64,000 nt of DNA from an uncultured Prevotellaceae bacterium (GCA_900316575.1 ONDJ01000002.1:62001-126000); one strand, 5' to 3'. Shown: positions 23,880 through 34,206, numbered from the stretch's first letter. Made by a program: numbers and translations. The notes: a model not told the origin generated them from the letters alone.

Positions 23880-26495
23880 TTATTGTCCTAAGCTGGCAAG
23901 CGTTTCGCGTAGAAGGGCTATTTTGGCTGTGGCATCAGCTTGTTTTTTTCGCTCAAGGGCTACTACTTGCTCGGGGGCATTTTGCACAAAGCGCTCATTG
24001 CTAAGCTTCTTTTCAACTCCTGCGAGGAAGCCTTCAAGATGTTTGAGTTCGGCTTGGGCTTTGGCAATCTCGGCCTCGGTGTCTATGAGAGAACCTATCT
24101 CTAAAGCAAATTCTGTGGTGCCTACGAGGAAGGATGAGGTGCCTTCACCCTTTGAAGCGACGCTCTTTAGTTCTGAGATACCTGCCATCTTTTGGAGCAA
24201 TGCTGTGTGGTCAGCAAGAGGATTTTCGTTGACGACTTCAAGAACAAGAGGCTCGCGCGGGGAAATGTTCTTAGACGCTCGTATGCCTCGCACTCCACTG
24301 ACGGCTTGTTTGAGGAGCTCCATGGTTGTAAGTAGATCTGTGTCGCCTACTTGTGGAGCGGGTATCTGCTGGGGGCTGACCATGATGCTTTCTCCTTGCT
24401 TGCGGGTGGCAAGATGTTGCCAGAGTTCTTCGGTGATGAAGGGCATGAAGGGATGAAGCAGGTGGAGCAGGTCGTCAAAGGCCGACAGCGTGGCTTCGTA
24501 GGTGGTTTTGTCAATGGGCTGACCATAGGCAGGCTTGACCATTTCAAGATACCATGAAGAGAATTCGTCCCAGAAGAGTTTATAGACGGACATCAGTGCA
24601 TCGCTGATGCGATACTTACTATAGTGGTCAGCTACTTCGGCGGCTACTTGACGCAATCGTGCTCCAAACCAAGCTACTGCTTGGGCATTGGCTTGGGGCT
24701 GTGCTACGTCTGAAACTTGCCAACCTTGAACTAATCGGAAGCAGTTCCAAACTTTGTTGCAGAAGTTGCGTCCTTGTTCGCAGAGTTGTTCATCGAAGAG
24801 GATGTCGTTGCCTGCTGGTGCACATAGCATCATGCCCATACGCACCCCATCAGCTCCGAAGCGGTCGATGAGCTCAAGAGGATCGGGTGAGTTGCCGAGT
24901 TGCTTACTCATCTTGCGCCCTATATTGTCGCGCACAATGCCTGTGAAGTAAACGTTTCGGAAGGGCTTGTCGCCCATGTACTCATATCCCGCCATGATCA
25001 TACGGGCTACCCAGAAGAAAATGATATCGGGGCCTGTGACCAGGTCGCTGGTGGGATAATAATACTGGATTTCTTGGTTGCCTGGCTCGTTTATACCTTT
25101 GAAAAGACTGATGGGCCATAGCCATGAAGAGAACCAAGTGTCAAGGGCATCTTCGTCTTGGCGTAGGTCTGTGGCTTGGAGGTTGGGGTTACCACTTTGT
25201 TGACGGGCTAATTCCAAAGCTTCTGTCTCGTTTTCTGCCACGACGTATCCTCCTTGTGGGAGATACCAAGCTGGTATGCGATGCCCCCACCATAATTGGC
25301 GTGAGATGCACCAGTCTTTGATGTTTTCAAGCCAATAGCGATAAGTGTTTTTGTATTTTGCAGGATGGAACTTGATTTCATCGTTCATCACTGGAGGCAG
25401 AGCAAGGTCGGCAAAGTGTTGCATCTTGAGGAACCACTGCATGGAGAGTTTGGGTTCGATGGGCACATTGGTACGCTCGCTGAAGCCTACGTTGTTGGTG
25501 TAGTCTTCTACTTTTTCCATGAGTCCTGCCTTAATGAGGTCATGTTCAATTTCTTTGCGCACCACGAAACGGTCTTTGCCAACGTACAGTCCTGCTGCCT
25601 GGCTGAGAGTGCCATCATCATTGAAAATATCTATGCTCTGCAAATTGTGCTTTTCGCCAAGCATATAGTCGTTTACGTCGTGGGCTGGAGTTACTTTGAG
25701 ACAACCTGTGCCAAACTCAATGTCAACATACTCATCTTCAATCACTGGAACAACACGCCCCACGAGTGGAACGATGACCTGTTTGCCACGAAGCCATTGG
25801 TTCTTGGGGTCTTTGGGATTGATACACATAGCGGTGTCGCCCATAATGGTTTCAGGACGAGTGGTGGCTTGTGGATCGTCTGCCACATAGTAGCGCAAGT
25901 AATAAAGTTTGGAGTGCTCTTCTTTGTAAACCACTTCTTCATCACTGAGTGCTGTTTGAGCCTTGGGGTCCCAATTAACCATCCGCACACCGCGATAGAT
26001 AAGCCCTTTGCGATAGAGGTCAACAAAAACTTTGATGACACTGCGAGAGCGCTCTTCATCCATGGTGAATGCTGTGCGGCTCCAATCGCATGAGGCTCCT
26101 ACCCTGCGTAATTGCTTCAAAATGATGTCGCCATGCTCTTCTGTCCAATCCCAAGCGTGTTTGAGAAACTCTTCGCGCGTAAGATCGTTTTTCTTTATGC
26201 CTTGTTCTGCCAAGCGATTAACGACTTTGGCTTCTGTGGCTATGCTGGCATGGTCTGTGCCTGGCACCCAGCAGGCATTTTTTCCTTCCATTCGTGCTCG
26301 GCGCACAAGAATGTCTTGAATGGTCTCGTTGAGCATGTGGCCCATGTGTAGAATACCCGTCACGTTAGGTGGAGGAATTACTACTGTATAGGGTTCACGT
26401 CCATCGGGCTTAGAAGCAAAGAGTCCTTGTTGCTCCCAATATTCGTACCATTTGGTCTCAACCTCTGCTGGGTTGTATTTGGTTTGTAGTTCCAT
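23880..26495 (-). CDS. valS: Valine--tRNA ligase
   Basis: 871 residues, the normal length. It attaches valine to tRNA-Val in the cytosol. Class I signatures are [14 protein letters not shown] (HIGH motif, near residue 41-54) and [14 protein letters not shown] (KMSKS, near 528). The long editing domain lies between them; [14 protein letters not shown] is near 455. The C-terminal coiled coil [20 protein letters not shown]...LERKKQAD is the ValS-specific tRNA-binding arm. Monocistronic: promoter at 26529 and its own terminator. Confidence 0.97.
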   Translation of the reverse strand: MELQTKYNPAEVETKWYEYWEQQGLFASKPDGREPYTVVIPPPNVTGILHMGHMLNETIQDILVRRARMEGKNACWVPGTDHASIATEAKVVNRLAEQGIKKNDLTREEFLKHAWDWTEEHGDIILKQLRRVGASCDWSRTAFTMDEERSRSVIKVFVDLYRKGLIYRGVRMVNWDPKAQTALSDEEVVYKEEHSKLYYLRYYVADDPQATTRPETIMGDTAMCINPKDPKNQWLRGKQVIVPLVGRVVPVIEDEYVDIEFGTGCLKVTPAHDVNDYMLGEKHNLQSIDIFNDDGTLSQAAGLYVGKDRFVVRKEIEHDLIKAGLMEKVEDYTNNVGFSERTNVPIEPKLSMQWFLKMQHFADLALPPVMNDEIKFHPAKYKNTYRYWLENIKDWCISRQLWWGHRIPAWYLPQGGYVVAENETEALELARQQSGNPNLQATDLRQDEDALDTWFSSWLWPISLFKGINEPGNQEIQYYYPTSDLVTGPDIIFFWVARMIMAGYEYMGDKPFRNVYFTGIVRDNIGRKMSKQLGNSPDPLELIDRFGADGVRMGMMLCAPAGNDILFDEQLCEQGRNFCNKVWNCFRLVQGWQVSDVAQPQANAQAVAWFGARLRQVAAEVADHYSKYRISDALMSVYKLFWDEFSSWYLEMVKPAYGQPIDKTTYEATLSAFDDLLHLLHPFMPFITEELWQHLATRKQGESIMVSPQQIPAPQVGDTDLLTTMELLKQAVSGVRGIRASKNISPREPLVLEVVNENPLADHTALLQKMAGISELKSVASKGEGTSSFLVGTTEFALEIGSLIDTEAEIAKAQAELKHLEGFLAGVEKKLSNERFVQNAPEQVVALERKKQADATAKIALLRETLASLGQ

Positions 26496-26528
26496 CGTTG
26501 AAGTGGCTTTGATTTTTCAATTTTCGCG

Positions 26529-26536
26529 CAAAATTA
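26529..26536 (-). promoter_or_regulatory. -7 box (TAATTTTG) of valS
   Basis: Minus-strand TAATTTTG, 34 bases before the ATG at 26495. No T-box or other aminoacylation leader fits in so short a leader. Confidence 0.6.
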
Positions 26537-26739
26537 CGCAAAAAACTGCCATACGCCCTTGCTTTCTGTGGCAAAATGCACTACATCAGCATATTGAAGG
26601 ACTAAAAGCGAAGAACCTTCATACAGAAAAACAATAATAGGAAGCACATCATTAAGAAAGAGGTTCCCCGTTTTTTTGTTCAGCAACAGGGATGTCCTGT
26701 TTTCGGAAATATGGCAAGCTCGTTTTGAAGTGGGAGCAA

Positions 26740-26784
26740 ATAAAAACTAAGTCCGTTCTATTTTGAATTAGAACGGACTTAGTT
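26740..26784 (-). terminator. Perfect 16-bp terminator hairpin
   Basis: AACTAAGTCCGTTCTA (26745-26760) and TAGAACGGACTTAGTT (26769-26784) match without error around an eight-base loop. On the minus strand the stem is followed by TTTTATTTG, so it ends transcripts of the gene at 26894-27217, about 110 bases downstream of its stop. Confidence 0.75.
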
Positions 26785-26893
26785 AAAAAAAGAAAGGATG
26801 AAGTTTTTGCGTGACCTTCTGCTTTAAGTACAACCACGCCTTCACCCTTCTTTACATTTGATTATTCTTATTTACAAGAAATTGGAAGATGTT

Positions 26894-27217
26894 TCAGAGT
26901 CCTAACTCTGGTCCAGGACTGACCGTTTGGCCATTGGTATTGACAAGTCCCATTGCTTTAGCTTTGCCTATGAGAATATGAGCCATCTTTTCCCCTACAT
27001 GTAGGCGTGCTTTGAGTTCTTTAACCAAGCGGTTGTGAGATATATTGGGCTTCTTCACCTCTGTAAAAATAGCTGTAAGCACTTGGCGCAGACGAGCACG
27101 ATCACTAGCAAGATTGCTGTGGCCTCGGTGTTTGAAAAAGTAAAGTAAAGCGAAAAGGGCTATGATAACAGCTACAATAATAAGTGCTGTAGATACTATG
27201 AAAAGAGGCATAATCAT
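26894..27217 (-). CDS. Membrane-anchored small protein with a helical, winged-helix-like domain
   Basis: 107 residues. Residues 3-28 form one membrane helix (LFIVSTALIIVAVIIALFAL), then a basic stop-transfer FFKHRGH. Residues 42-97 are helical with a turn (LTAIFTEVKKPNISHNRLVKELKARLHVGEKMAHILIGKAKAMGLV) that resembles a winged-helix arrangement as found in FtsK-gamma-like or DNA-binding domains; this is by eye only. The end (NGQTVSPGPEL) could be a wing. It is divergent from the DASS transporter, with its own promoter and terminator. Function unknown. Confidence 0.65.
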   Translation of the reverse strand: MIMPLFIVSTALIIVAVIIALFALLYFFKHRGHSNLASDRARLRQVLTAIFTEVKKPNISHNRLVKELKARLHVGEKMAHILIGKAKAMGLVNTNGQTVSPGPELGL

Positions 27218-27252
27218 AATGTTGAGTAGTTTTTAATTGCACTTTCTGCGAG

Positions 27253-27260
27253 CAAATATA
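27253..27260 (-). promoter_or_regulatory. -7 box (TATATTTG) of the membrane-anchored small protein
   Basis: Minus-strand TATATTTG, 36 bases before the ATG at 27217 and 43 bases from the divergent box at 27304. Confidence 0.5.
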
Positions 27261-27303
27261 AACATTCTTTTAGAAACGGAATGCAAAAACGACAATTAAA
27301 TGT

Positions 27304-27311
27304 TACTTTTG
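27304..27311 (+). promoter_or_regulatory. -7 box (TACTTTTG) of the DASS transporter gene
   Basis: Exact TACTTTTG, 41 bases before the ATG at 27352. It argues for that ATG over the in-frame TTG at 27337. Confidence 0.65.
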
Positions 27312-27351
27312 CCCACGTAATTGTCAAATCCTCTATTTGAATACTACCGCT

Positions 27352-28938
27352 ATGGCAGAAAAGAAAAAAGTCGTTGAAGTCAGTGAAGACGAACTGACGG
27401 GTGATAAATCCTTTGACCGCTGGCGCAGGCTGATTGGTGCTATTTGTGCTCCGCTCTGTGCTTTGTTGGTTTGGTACATTGACATCCCCGGATTGGAGGA
27501 AAATGCTCACACTCTGCTGGCTATTATGACTTTAGTGGCACTATGGTGGATTACTGAGCCTGTACCCATCCCTGTGACATCGCTCATAGGACCTACGCTC
27601 TGTGTGCTCTTTGGTGTTGTGAGCATGAAGGAAGCTTTTGCAGCCTTTGGCAACCCGATGATATTCCTCTTTATGGGCGGCTTCATCATAGCAAAGGGCA
27701 TGATGGTTAACGGATTGGACAAGCGCATAGCTTACGGCATTATCTCAATGAAATGGGTGGGCGACAGCCCGAGGCGCATTTTCTTGGCCATAGGCTTGGC
27801 CTGTATGGTATGCTCGGGATGGATCAGCAACACAGCTACGGCTGCTATGATGTTTCCCATTGCCTTGGGATTGCTTGAAGCCATTCGCGAAATGATGGCA
27901 GCCAATGGCAAGGAAATCAACCTACATTCCTACAAATATGCCACGGGATTGATGCTCATGACAGCTTATTCGTGTTCCATTGGTGGTGTGCTCACCCCGA
28001 TTGGCACGCCGCCAAACATCATGATGATAGGTTTCCTCAACGAGAAAGACCCTTCGCTCTATCATATATCTTTCTTTGAGTGGATGACTTGGGGCTTTGT
28101 GGCCATGATTATTTATTTCATAATAGCCTACATTGTGCTTTGGAAAATGTTTCCTGCCGATGTAGAACACATTGAAGGGGCACAGTCATTTATAAGGAGT
28201 AAGATCAAGGAACTTGGTGGCTGGACAGTGGCTCAAGTAAATACTTTGATTGCATTCTTAGTAGCTGTAGTATTGTGGGTTTTGCCAGGTTTCATTCAAA
28301 TACTTGAAACATTGGGTGCCATAAGCGAGGCTGGCGCAAAGGGCTTTCTTGAGACCTACAACAAAATTTTTCCCGAGGCTGTTGTAGCCATGATTGGTGG
28401 TCTCTTGCTCTTCTTCCTGCCCATCAACAAACAATTCTCGCGAATGACATTGCGTTGGAAAGATGCTGTGAAAGGCATTGAATGGGGCACTTTGCTACTC
28501 TTTGGTGGCGGTTTGGCCATGGGCGGTATGATGTACAGCACAGGACTTTCAGCTTGGATCGGCGATCAGATTGTTGGCATGATGGGAGGCGAACCTCACG
28601 AGGCTATATTTGTGGCTGTCTTCTGTGTGGCAGCCCTGTTGATGTCTGAACTCACCTCGCACACAGCAGCCGTGGGTATGATAGGTCCCTTGGCTGTTGG
28701 CGCAGCTATCAGTGCTGGCTTCAGCCCTATACCAGTGGCAGTAGGCGTAGCTTTGTCGTCTTCATTAGGCTTCATGATGCCTGTCAGCACTCCACCTAAT
28801 GCTATTGTCTATGCCAGTGGCTACATACCTATCACCAAGATGATCAAGAGTGGTGCCATTATTGACCTTATTGGCATTGCACTTGTCACAATTCCTCTGG
28901 TGCTCTACATGGTTAAAGCCGTGATGCACATTTTGTAA
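27352..28938 (+). CDS. DASS/SLC13-family sodium:anion (dicarboxylate-type) symporter
   Basis: 528 residues with about 11-12 membrane segments. The two repeated substrate-binding hairpins carry the family motifs: SGWISNTATAAMMFPIAL near residue 160 and SELTSHTAAVGMIGPLAVG near 430, the paired Ser-Asn-Thr / Ser-x-Thr sites that bind sodium and carboxylate. TPIGTPPNIMMIGF near 218 and PVSTPPNAIVYASGY near 476 are the matching repeat loops. A ~50-residue cytosolic N-terminus begins MAEKKKVVEVSEDEL. The family moves succinate, malate, citrate or sulfate across the inner membrane; a C4-dicarboxylate would fit a succinate fermenter, but that is inference. Confidence 0.9.
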   Translation: MAEKKKVVEVSEDELTGDKSFDRWRRLIGAICAPLCALLVWYIDIPGLEENAHTLLAIMTLVALWWITEPVPIPVTSLIGPTLCVLFGVVSMKEAFAAFGNPMIFLFMGGFIIAKGMMVNGLDKRIAYGIISMKWVGDSPRRIFLAIGLACMVCSGWISNTATAAMMFPIALGLLEAIREMMAANGKEINLHSYKYATGLMLMTAYSCSIGGVLTPIGTPPNIMMIGFLNEKDPSLYHISFFEWMTWGFVAMIIYFIIAYIVLWKMFPADVEHIEGAQSFIRSKIKELGGWTVAQVNTLIAFLVAVVLWVLPGFIQILETLGAISEAGAKGFLETYNKIFPEAVVAMIGGLLLFFLPINKQFSRMTLRWKDAVKGIEWGTLLLFGGGLAMGGMMYSTGLSAWIGDQIVGMMGGEPHEAIFVAVFCVAALLMSELTSHTAAVGMIGPLAVGAAISAGFSPIPVAVGVALSSSLGFMMPVSTPPNAIVYASGYIPITKMIKSGAIIDLIGIALVTIPLVLYMVKAVMHIL

Positions 28939-28974
28939 ACAAAAGCTTAAAGCAAAGACCATAGGAAACTATCT

Positions 28975-29054
28975 GCAAGTTCTGGCAATCAGTCCTTGAA
29001 AACTTTGTTTTGGCATAGGCCAAAGCCTCTTTCAGACTTATTGTCAGAACTTGC
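28975..29054 (+). other. Nested inverted repeats in the dnaE leader
   Basis: GCAAGTTCTGGCAA (28975-28988) can pair with TTGTCAGAACTTGC (29041-29054) with one mismatch. Inside it TTTGGC (29009-29014) pairs with GCCAAA (29019-29024). The structure ends 38 bases before the dnaE ATG and has no U-tract, so it is more likely a leader fold than a terminator. Confidence 0.5.
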
Positions 29055-29092
29055 TGTTCAAACACGTTTCACCTCAAGAAATACAAACCGCG

Positions 29093-32000
29093 ATGCAACC
29101 TTTCGTTCATCTACACGTACACACGCAATACTCCATCCTTGATGGTCAGGCCTCCATCTCAAAACTCGTCAGCAAAGCTGTAAAAGACGGCATGCACGGC
29201 ATGGCTGTGACAGATCATGGCAATATGATGGGTATCAAAGAGTTTTTTGATGTCGCCAGCCGTACACGCTCCAATGGAAAAAAAGCCTTGGCTGAGGCAG
29301 AGGCTCGCCTATCAGCACTGAATGCTGACAGTGGGGCCGCTGCAAGCACTGACGAAATTGCAGCCATCAACAAGGAAATAGAGCAAGCTCGACTACAAGC
29401 CAATTTCATGCCCATATTTGGCTGTGAAATGTATGTAGCCCGACGTTCACTCCATGATAAGAGCGAAAAGACAGACATGAGTGGCAACCACTTGGTAGTA
29501 TTAGCCAAGAACGAAGTGGGCTATCACAACTTAGTGAAGCTTGTGAGCAAGGCTTGGGTAGATGGTTTCTATATGAAACCTCGTACAGATCACGAAGAGC
29601 TTGAGAAACATGCCGAAGGGCTTATTGTTTGCTCGGCCTGTTTGGCAGGAGAAGTGCCACGCAAGGTAGCTGCAGGCGATATCAGTGGAGCTGAAGAGAG
29701 CATCCTTTGGTTCAAGCGTGTTTTTGGTGAAGACTACTATTTAGAACTGCAACGCCACCGCGTCACGAACCCCTCAATTCATGCTAATCGCGAATGCTAT
29801 GAAATACAAGAGCGCATCAATCCTGTATTGATAGAACTGGCTCATAAGCATGGTGTAAAACTCGTGTGCACCAACGATGTTCACTTTGTGGACGAGGAAA
29901 ATGCTGAAGCTCACGACCGACTCATCTGTCTCTCAACTGGCAAAGACCTTGACGACCCTAATCGTATGGTTTATACCAAGCAGGAATGGTTCAAGACACA
30001 GCGTGAGATGAACACCATCTTTAGCGATGTGCCCGAAGCCCTTGAAGGCACCATGGACGTGTTGAGCAAAGTAAGTTTCTACAGCATCAATCATGCGCCC
30101 ATCATGCCCAACTTCCCCATTCCTGAAGACTTTGGAACAGAAGACAGCTACCGACAAATATTCTCAGAAGAGGATCTTTTCAATGAATTTACGCAGGACG
30201 AAAACGGCAATGTGGTCATCAGCCGCGAGGAAGGTGAAAAGAAAATAGCCCGCTTAGGAGGATATGAAAAACTCTATCGCATAAAGCTTGAGGCTGACTA
30301 CCTGGGTAAACTTGCTTATGAAGGAGCCGAGCGCAGATATGGCAGTCCTATTCCCGACAATGTGCGTGAACAGGTAAACTTTGAGCTTTACATCATGAAG
30401 ACGATGGGCTTTCCTGGCTACTTCCTCATTGTACAGGACTATATAGCTGCAGCTCGCGAGCAATTAGATGTCAGCGTAGGGCCAGGGCGTGGCTCTGCTG
30501 CAGGCAGCGTGGTGGCCTATTGCCTCGGTATCACACAGATTGACCCCATTAAGTACGACTTGCTGTTTGAACGTTTTCTCAATCCCGACCGTATATCCCT
30601 GCCTGATATTGACGTTGACTTCGACGATGATGGCCGAGAGCGTGTGCTGCAATGGGTTACAGAAAAATATGGTGAGGAAAACGTGGCTCATATCATCACC
30701 TATGGCACGATGGCCACTAAGTTGGCTATCAAGGATGTGGCACGTGTAGAAAAACTTCCATTGCCCCAAAGCAATGCCCTTTGCAAACTCATTCCCGACC
30801 GCCTGCCCGAAGGTCCCGATGGCAAAACGCCAAAGATGAACCTTACGAATGCCATTGCAGCCATACCAGAACTGCGACAGGCCGAAACCTCTCCCGACGA
30901 AAAAATGCGCAACACCATCCATTATGCTCGTATGCTGGAGGGCAATGTGCGCAACACGGGGGTCCATGCTTGTGGATTCATCATTTGTCGCGACCCAATC
31001 AACGATTGGGTGCCTGTTTCTGTAGCCGAGGACAAGCGCTCTGGACAGAAGCTTCACTGCACACAATATGAAGGCAAAGTGATTGAAGACACAGGACTCA
31101 TCAAGATGGACTTTCTGGGATTGAAGACGCTTTCTATTCTCAGAGAAGCGGTGGCAAACATTCGTGAAAGTTGTGGAGTAGAAGTTGATGTGGACAATAT
31201 TGACATCAACGACGCTGCCACCTACGACCTCTATTGCCAAGGGAGCACCATCGGTACATTCCAGTTTGAATCTGCAGGAATGCAGAAATACCTCCGTGAG
31301 CTGCAGCCCAGCACGTTTGAAGATCTCATTGCCATGAATGCCCTCTATCGTCCAGGGCCTATGCAGTATATTCCCCAGTTCATCGCTCGCAAGCATGGTC
31401 GAGAAGCTATTACCTACGACCTGCCATGTATGGAGGAATACTTGAAAGACACCTATGGCATCACGGTTTACCAAGAGCAGGTGATGTTGCTCTCGCGTAA
31501 GATTGCCAACTTCACTCGTGGCGAGAGCGATACCCTGCGCAAGGCTATGGGAAAAAAGCTTATTGACAAGCTAAACCACATGTATCCCAAGTTTCTCGCA
31601 GGAGGCACAGCCAATGGTTATGACGAAAAGAAATTAGAAAAAATCTGGGACGACTGGCGTGCCTTTGCCTCCTATGCTTTCAACAAGAGCCATGCCACAT
31701 GCTACAGTTGGGTAGCCTTCCAAACGGCATATCTCAAAGCCCACTACCCCGCTCAGTATATGGCAGCCGTAATGAGCCGCAACTTGGACGACATCAGCGA
31801 AATTTCAAAGCTGATGGACGAATGCCGAAAGATGGGAATACGCACACTCAGACCTGACATTAATGAAAGTCGACGCAAGTTTAGTGTAAATGATGATGGA
31901 GACATTCGCTTCGGGATGGCTGCCATCAAAGGAATGGGAGGAGCCGTAGCCGATCATATCATTGCTGAACGTGAGAAGAATGGGCCCTACACTTCGCCTT

Positions 32001-32917
32001 ACGACCTTGTGGAGCGCGTAAACTTCTCTGTAGTAAATCGCAAAAGCCTTGAAAGTCTTGTTTTGGCTGGAGCCTTGGACTGCTTCAGCGACTTTAAGCG
32101 CGAGCAATACTTAATTAAAGATGGGCAGACCGACTTTCTGGATATACTCATTCGCTATGGACAGCGTATGCAGGCCGACAAGCAGCAAAGTGCAGCCTCT
32201 CTCTTTGGCGGAGACGTGATCGTGGAAGTGACGAAACCAAAGCCCATTGCCGACTTTGTGCTATGGAGCGACTTAGAACGCCTCGACAAAGAGCGCGAAC
32301 TCATTGGCATTTACCTTTCAGGGCATCCACTTGACGAGTACAAGACGATTGTAAAGTACGTGTGCAACACACGCATGAACCAACTCGATGACCGCACTTC
32401 CCTACAAGGCCGTGACCTCACGATTGGAGGTATGGTAACAGCCTTGCGCACAGGATTCACACGCACAGGAAACCCCTATGGCATTGTCAAAATGGAAGAC
32501 TATGACGGTGCAGGCGAATTGGCACTCTTTGGTGATGACTGGGCCAAATGGCAGGGCTATATGCAAATAGGCAACTCCCTTTTCGTAACAGCCCGTGTAG
32601 AACCGCGCAGATACAACGCAGACCAACTTGATTTACGCATTAACCGCGTAGAGCTATTGCCTAATGTGAAGGAAAATGCTGTACAGTCAGTTACCATCCA
32701 CACCACGCTGGATGTAATAGATGAAGCTTTCACCAGTGAGCTCACCACTATCATTCAAGCCAACTCGGGACATGTCCCCCTATTCCTCCACATCACAGAC
32801 CGCACTGAACAAAACGATGTAAGAATGCGTGTTTCTGCTACCGGCATCAACCCCAACGGCAACCTGATAACTTGGCTTGAAAATGCACGAGATGTAACCT
32901 TCAGCATCAATCGTTGA
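29093..32917 (+). CDS. dnaE: DNA polymerase III alpha subunit
   Basis: 1274 residues from the ATG at 29093; an in-frame TTG at 29051 is rejected because it lies inside the leader fold and gives an extension unlike the family start. It is the replicative polymerase. The N-terminal PHP domain starts QPFVHLHVHTQYSILDG and contains VTDHGNMMG. The polymerase domain has VGPGRGSAAGSVVAYCLGI near 475 and the metal-binding LPDIDVDFDDDGRERVLQWV near 516. HHH and OB domains (TIGGMVTALRTGFTRTGNPY near 1120) occupy the C-terminus. An insertion of about 30 residues rich in Ala (AEAEARLSALNADSGAA) lies in the PHP domain near 80-110. Confidence 0.97.
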   Translation: MQPFVHLHVHTQYSILDGQASISKLVSKAVKDGMHGMAVTDHGNMMGIKEFFDVASRTRSNGKKALAEAEARLSALNADSGAAASTDEIAAINKEIEQARLQANFMPIFGCEMYVARRSLHDKSEKTDMSGNHLVVLAKNEVGYHNLVKLVSKAWVDGFYMKPRTDHEELEKHAEGLIVCSACLAGEVPRKVAAGDISGAEESILWFKRVFGEDYYLELQRHRVTNPSIHANRECYEIQERINPVLIELAHKHGVKLVCTNDVHFVDEENAEAHDRLICLSTGKDLDDPNRMVYTKQEWFKTQREMNTIFSDVPEALEGTMDVLSKVSFYSINHAPIMPNFPIPEDFGTEDSYRQIFSEEDLFNEFTQDENGNVVISREEGEKKIARLGGYEKLYRIKLEADYLGKLAYEGAERRYGSPIPDNVREQVNFELYIMKTMGFPGYFLIVQDYIAAAREQLDVSVGPGRGSAAGSVVAYCLGITQIDPIKYDLLFERFLNPDRISLPDIDVDFDDDGRERVLQWVTEKYGEENVAHIITYGTMATKLAIKDVARVEKLPLPQSNALCKLIPDRLPEGPDGKTPKMNLTNAIAAIPELRQAETSPDEKMRNTIHYARMLEGNVRNTGVHACGFIICRDPINDWVPVSVAEDKRSGQKLHCTQYEGKVIEDTGLIKMDFLGLKTLSILREAVANIRESCGVEVDVDNIDINDAATYDLYCQGSTIGTFQFESAGMQKYLRELQPSTFEDLIAMNALYRPGPMQYIPQFIARKHGREAITYDLPCMEEYLKDTYGITVYQEQVMLLSRKIANFTRGESDTLRKAMGKKLIDKLNHMYPKFLAGGTANGYDEKKLEKIWDDWRAFASYAFNKSHATCYSWVAFQTAYLKAHYPAQYMAAVMSRNLDDISEISKLMDECRKMGIRTLRPDINESRRKFSVNDDGDIRFGMAAIKGMGGAVADHIIAEREKNGPYTSPYDLVERVNFSVVNRKSLESLVLAGALDCFSDFKREQYLIKDGQTDFLDILIRYGQRMQADKQQSAASLFGGDVIVEVTKPKPIADFVLWSDLERLDKERELIGIYLSGHPLDEYKTIVKYVCNTRMNQLDDRTSLQGRDLTIGGMVTALRTGFTRTGNPYGIVKMEDYDGAGELALFGDDWAKWQGYMQIGNSLFVTARVEPRRYNADQLDLRINRVELLPNVKENAVQSVTIHTTLDVIDEAFTSELTTIIQANSGHVPLFLHITDRTEQNDVRMRVSATGINPNGNLITWLENARDVTFSINR

Positions 32918-33011
32918 AAGTTCTTTTGGGCAACTCCTCTCAGAAATTGCAAAACTTCTTAAAAAGACGTGAAAATTTTGCGATAACACTTGCACATATC
33001 AACAGAAGTAG

Positions 33012-33019
33012 TACTTTTG
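33012..33019 (+). promoter_or_regulatory. -7 box (TACTTTTG) of the DUF2795 gene
   Basis: Exact TACTTTTG, 68 bases before the ATG at 33087. Confidence 0.65.
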
Positions 33020-33086
33020 CCGCGCCTTAAAAGGAATAGGCACAAATTCTGATTGTTGAAACACCTAAAACCATAACCCCAAAGCT

Positions 33087-33308
33087 ATGTATTGGACATT
33101 AGAATTAGCTTCAAAATTAGAGGATGCACCTTGGCCTGCAACCAAAGAGGAACTTATTGACTACGCCATGCGTTCAGGAGCCCCGATGGAGGTAGTGGAA
33201 AACCTTCAGGAGCTTGAAGACGAAGGCGAAACCTATGAAAACATAGAGGAAGTGTGGCCAGACTATCCTGACAAGGAAGATTTCCTCTTCAATGAGGATG
33301 AGTATTAA
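33087..33308 (+). CDS. DUF2795 family small acidic protein
   Basis: 73 residues, starting MYWTLELASKLEDAPWPATKEELIDYAMRSGAP as in the DUF2795 family. In it a helical LEDAPWPATKEELIDYA...GAPMEVVENLQEL unit resembles a small DNA- or protein-binding fold. The C-terminal half is strongly acidic (EDEGETYENIEEVW, DYPDKEDFLFNEDEY). It is a single gene with its own promoter and a strong terminator, which suggests high expression. Biochemical role not established. Confidence 0.85.
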   Translation: MYWTLELASKLEDAPWPATKEELIDYAMRSGAPMEVVENLQELEDEGETYENIEEVWPDYPDKEDFLFNEDEY

Positions 33309-33338
33309 AGTTTACACCTAAGCGTAAACCACTTAATA

Positions 33339-33388
33339 CCAGCGAGACAAACAATTTGCTATTGTTTATCTCGCTGGTTCTTTTTATT
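33339..33388 (+). terminator. Rho-independent terminator of the DUF2795 gene
   Basis: CCAGCGAGACAAACAA (33339-33354) and TTGTTTATCTCGCTGG (33362-33377) form a 16-base stem with one mismatch, then TTCTTTTTATT. Confidence 0.85.
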
Positions 33389-33492
33389 GCTGCTTTAACC
33401 AATAGTGCAAGAAATAATCATAGATAAAGTATTGACCCATACGCCGATTTTTTGTATCGGACAGCAATATGTGCTTCTGTCAAAGAGTCTAA

Positions 33493-34206
33493 CTAGTCTT
33501 CATCTTCATGATGCAATATGTCAAGCACCTCTTCAAGTGTGTAGGCTTGGTAGATATGCTTGGCTTTTGTATATCGGGTGTTGATACTGACAAAAGGCTT
33601 CCAATGCGCACTGAATGAAGATAACGTTACCCCACTTGTCTCACCATCTTCGCCTACTACACTGCAATTGTTGTTTCCACTCAAAGGACTGCCTGCAATA
33701 TAGTAAACAAGACTTCTACGACCTTGCTCGTCCGTCTGAATAGCACCCAAGCAGTTAGTCCAATACTCCAGGTAAACGCCTACTGTTGGGCGTCGAAATC
33801 CCGAAACGCCAGTAAGCGCAAGTGCGCTTTGAATGGCTACGGGAGCAAGAAACATTCGACTATCTCGCAGGATACGCTCTCGGTGTGCCAACAAGTAAAA
33901 AGCGTTTTCAACAAACAGTTTCTGCTGTCTTTCTTCTTCTGGAGATGGTGGCAGTATTGGCTTACGCGGCTTTGTTCCATCTACGAGATAAGTTCCTGTA
34001 GTGTCTAATGCTATCACATCGGGTTGGAAATTTTCTTGCGGCGATTCTTTTGGGAAACACTCAAGCAACGTCCCGTCCAAGAGGATAATTCCGTTTTGGG
34101 GGTGTGTCACCTTGTCGTTGAGTGAAAACTCGTCAGCATTTCCGCCAACAGATACAACTCTGTCGTTTGACAGAGAGGCTTGGTTTGAATTGTTGTTCTT
34201 GATCAT
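33493..34206 (-). CDS. Unrecognised 237-residue protein
   Basis: No family was recognised. It has no signal peptide or membrane helix. The N-terminal 60 residues are low in hydrophobicity (MIKNNNSNQASLSNDR). The middle contains EEERQQKLFVENAFYLLAHRERILR, probably a helix pair. The C-terminal ~100 residues form the most structured part: VYLEYWTNCLGAIQTDEQGR, VYYIAGSPLSGNNNCSVVG, WKPFVSINTRYTKAKHIYQA and LEEVLDILHHEDED. The stop is followed by nothing notable. It lies 94 bases after a 68-residue Cys-containing frame on the same strand, and both probably depend on the promoter at 34669. Function unknown. Confidence 0.7.
   Translation of the reverse strand: MIKNNNSNQASLSNDRVVSVGGNADEFSLNDKVTHPQNGIILLDGTLLECFPKESPQENFQPDVIALDTTGTYLVDGTKPRKPILPPSPEEERQQKLFVENAFYLLAHRERILRDSRMFLAPVAIQSALALTGVSGFRRPTVGVYLEYWTNCLGAIQTDEQGRRSLVYYIAGSPLSGNNNCSVVGEDGETSGVTLSSFSAHWKPFVSINTRYTKAKHIYQAYTLEEVLDILHHEDED

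Larger units (their letters stand above)
26496..26893. other. 398-base gap between valS and the 26894 gene
   Basis: Holds the valS promoter at 26529-26536 and the perfect hairpin at 26745-26784. The rest (about 26560-26740 and 26790-26893) shows no credible gene, RNA or repeat. Confidence 0.6.

Noticed and set aside
30464..31474. 336-residue open frame antisense to dnaE
   Set aside because: Lies wholly inside the polymerase domain of dnaE; the translation shows no family motif and the sense frame is certain.
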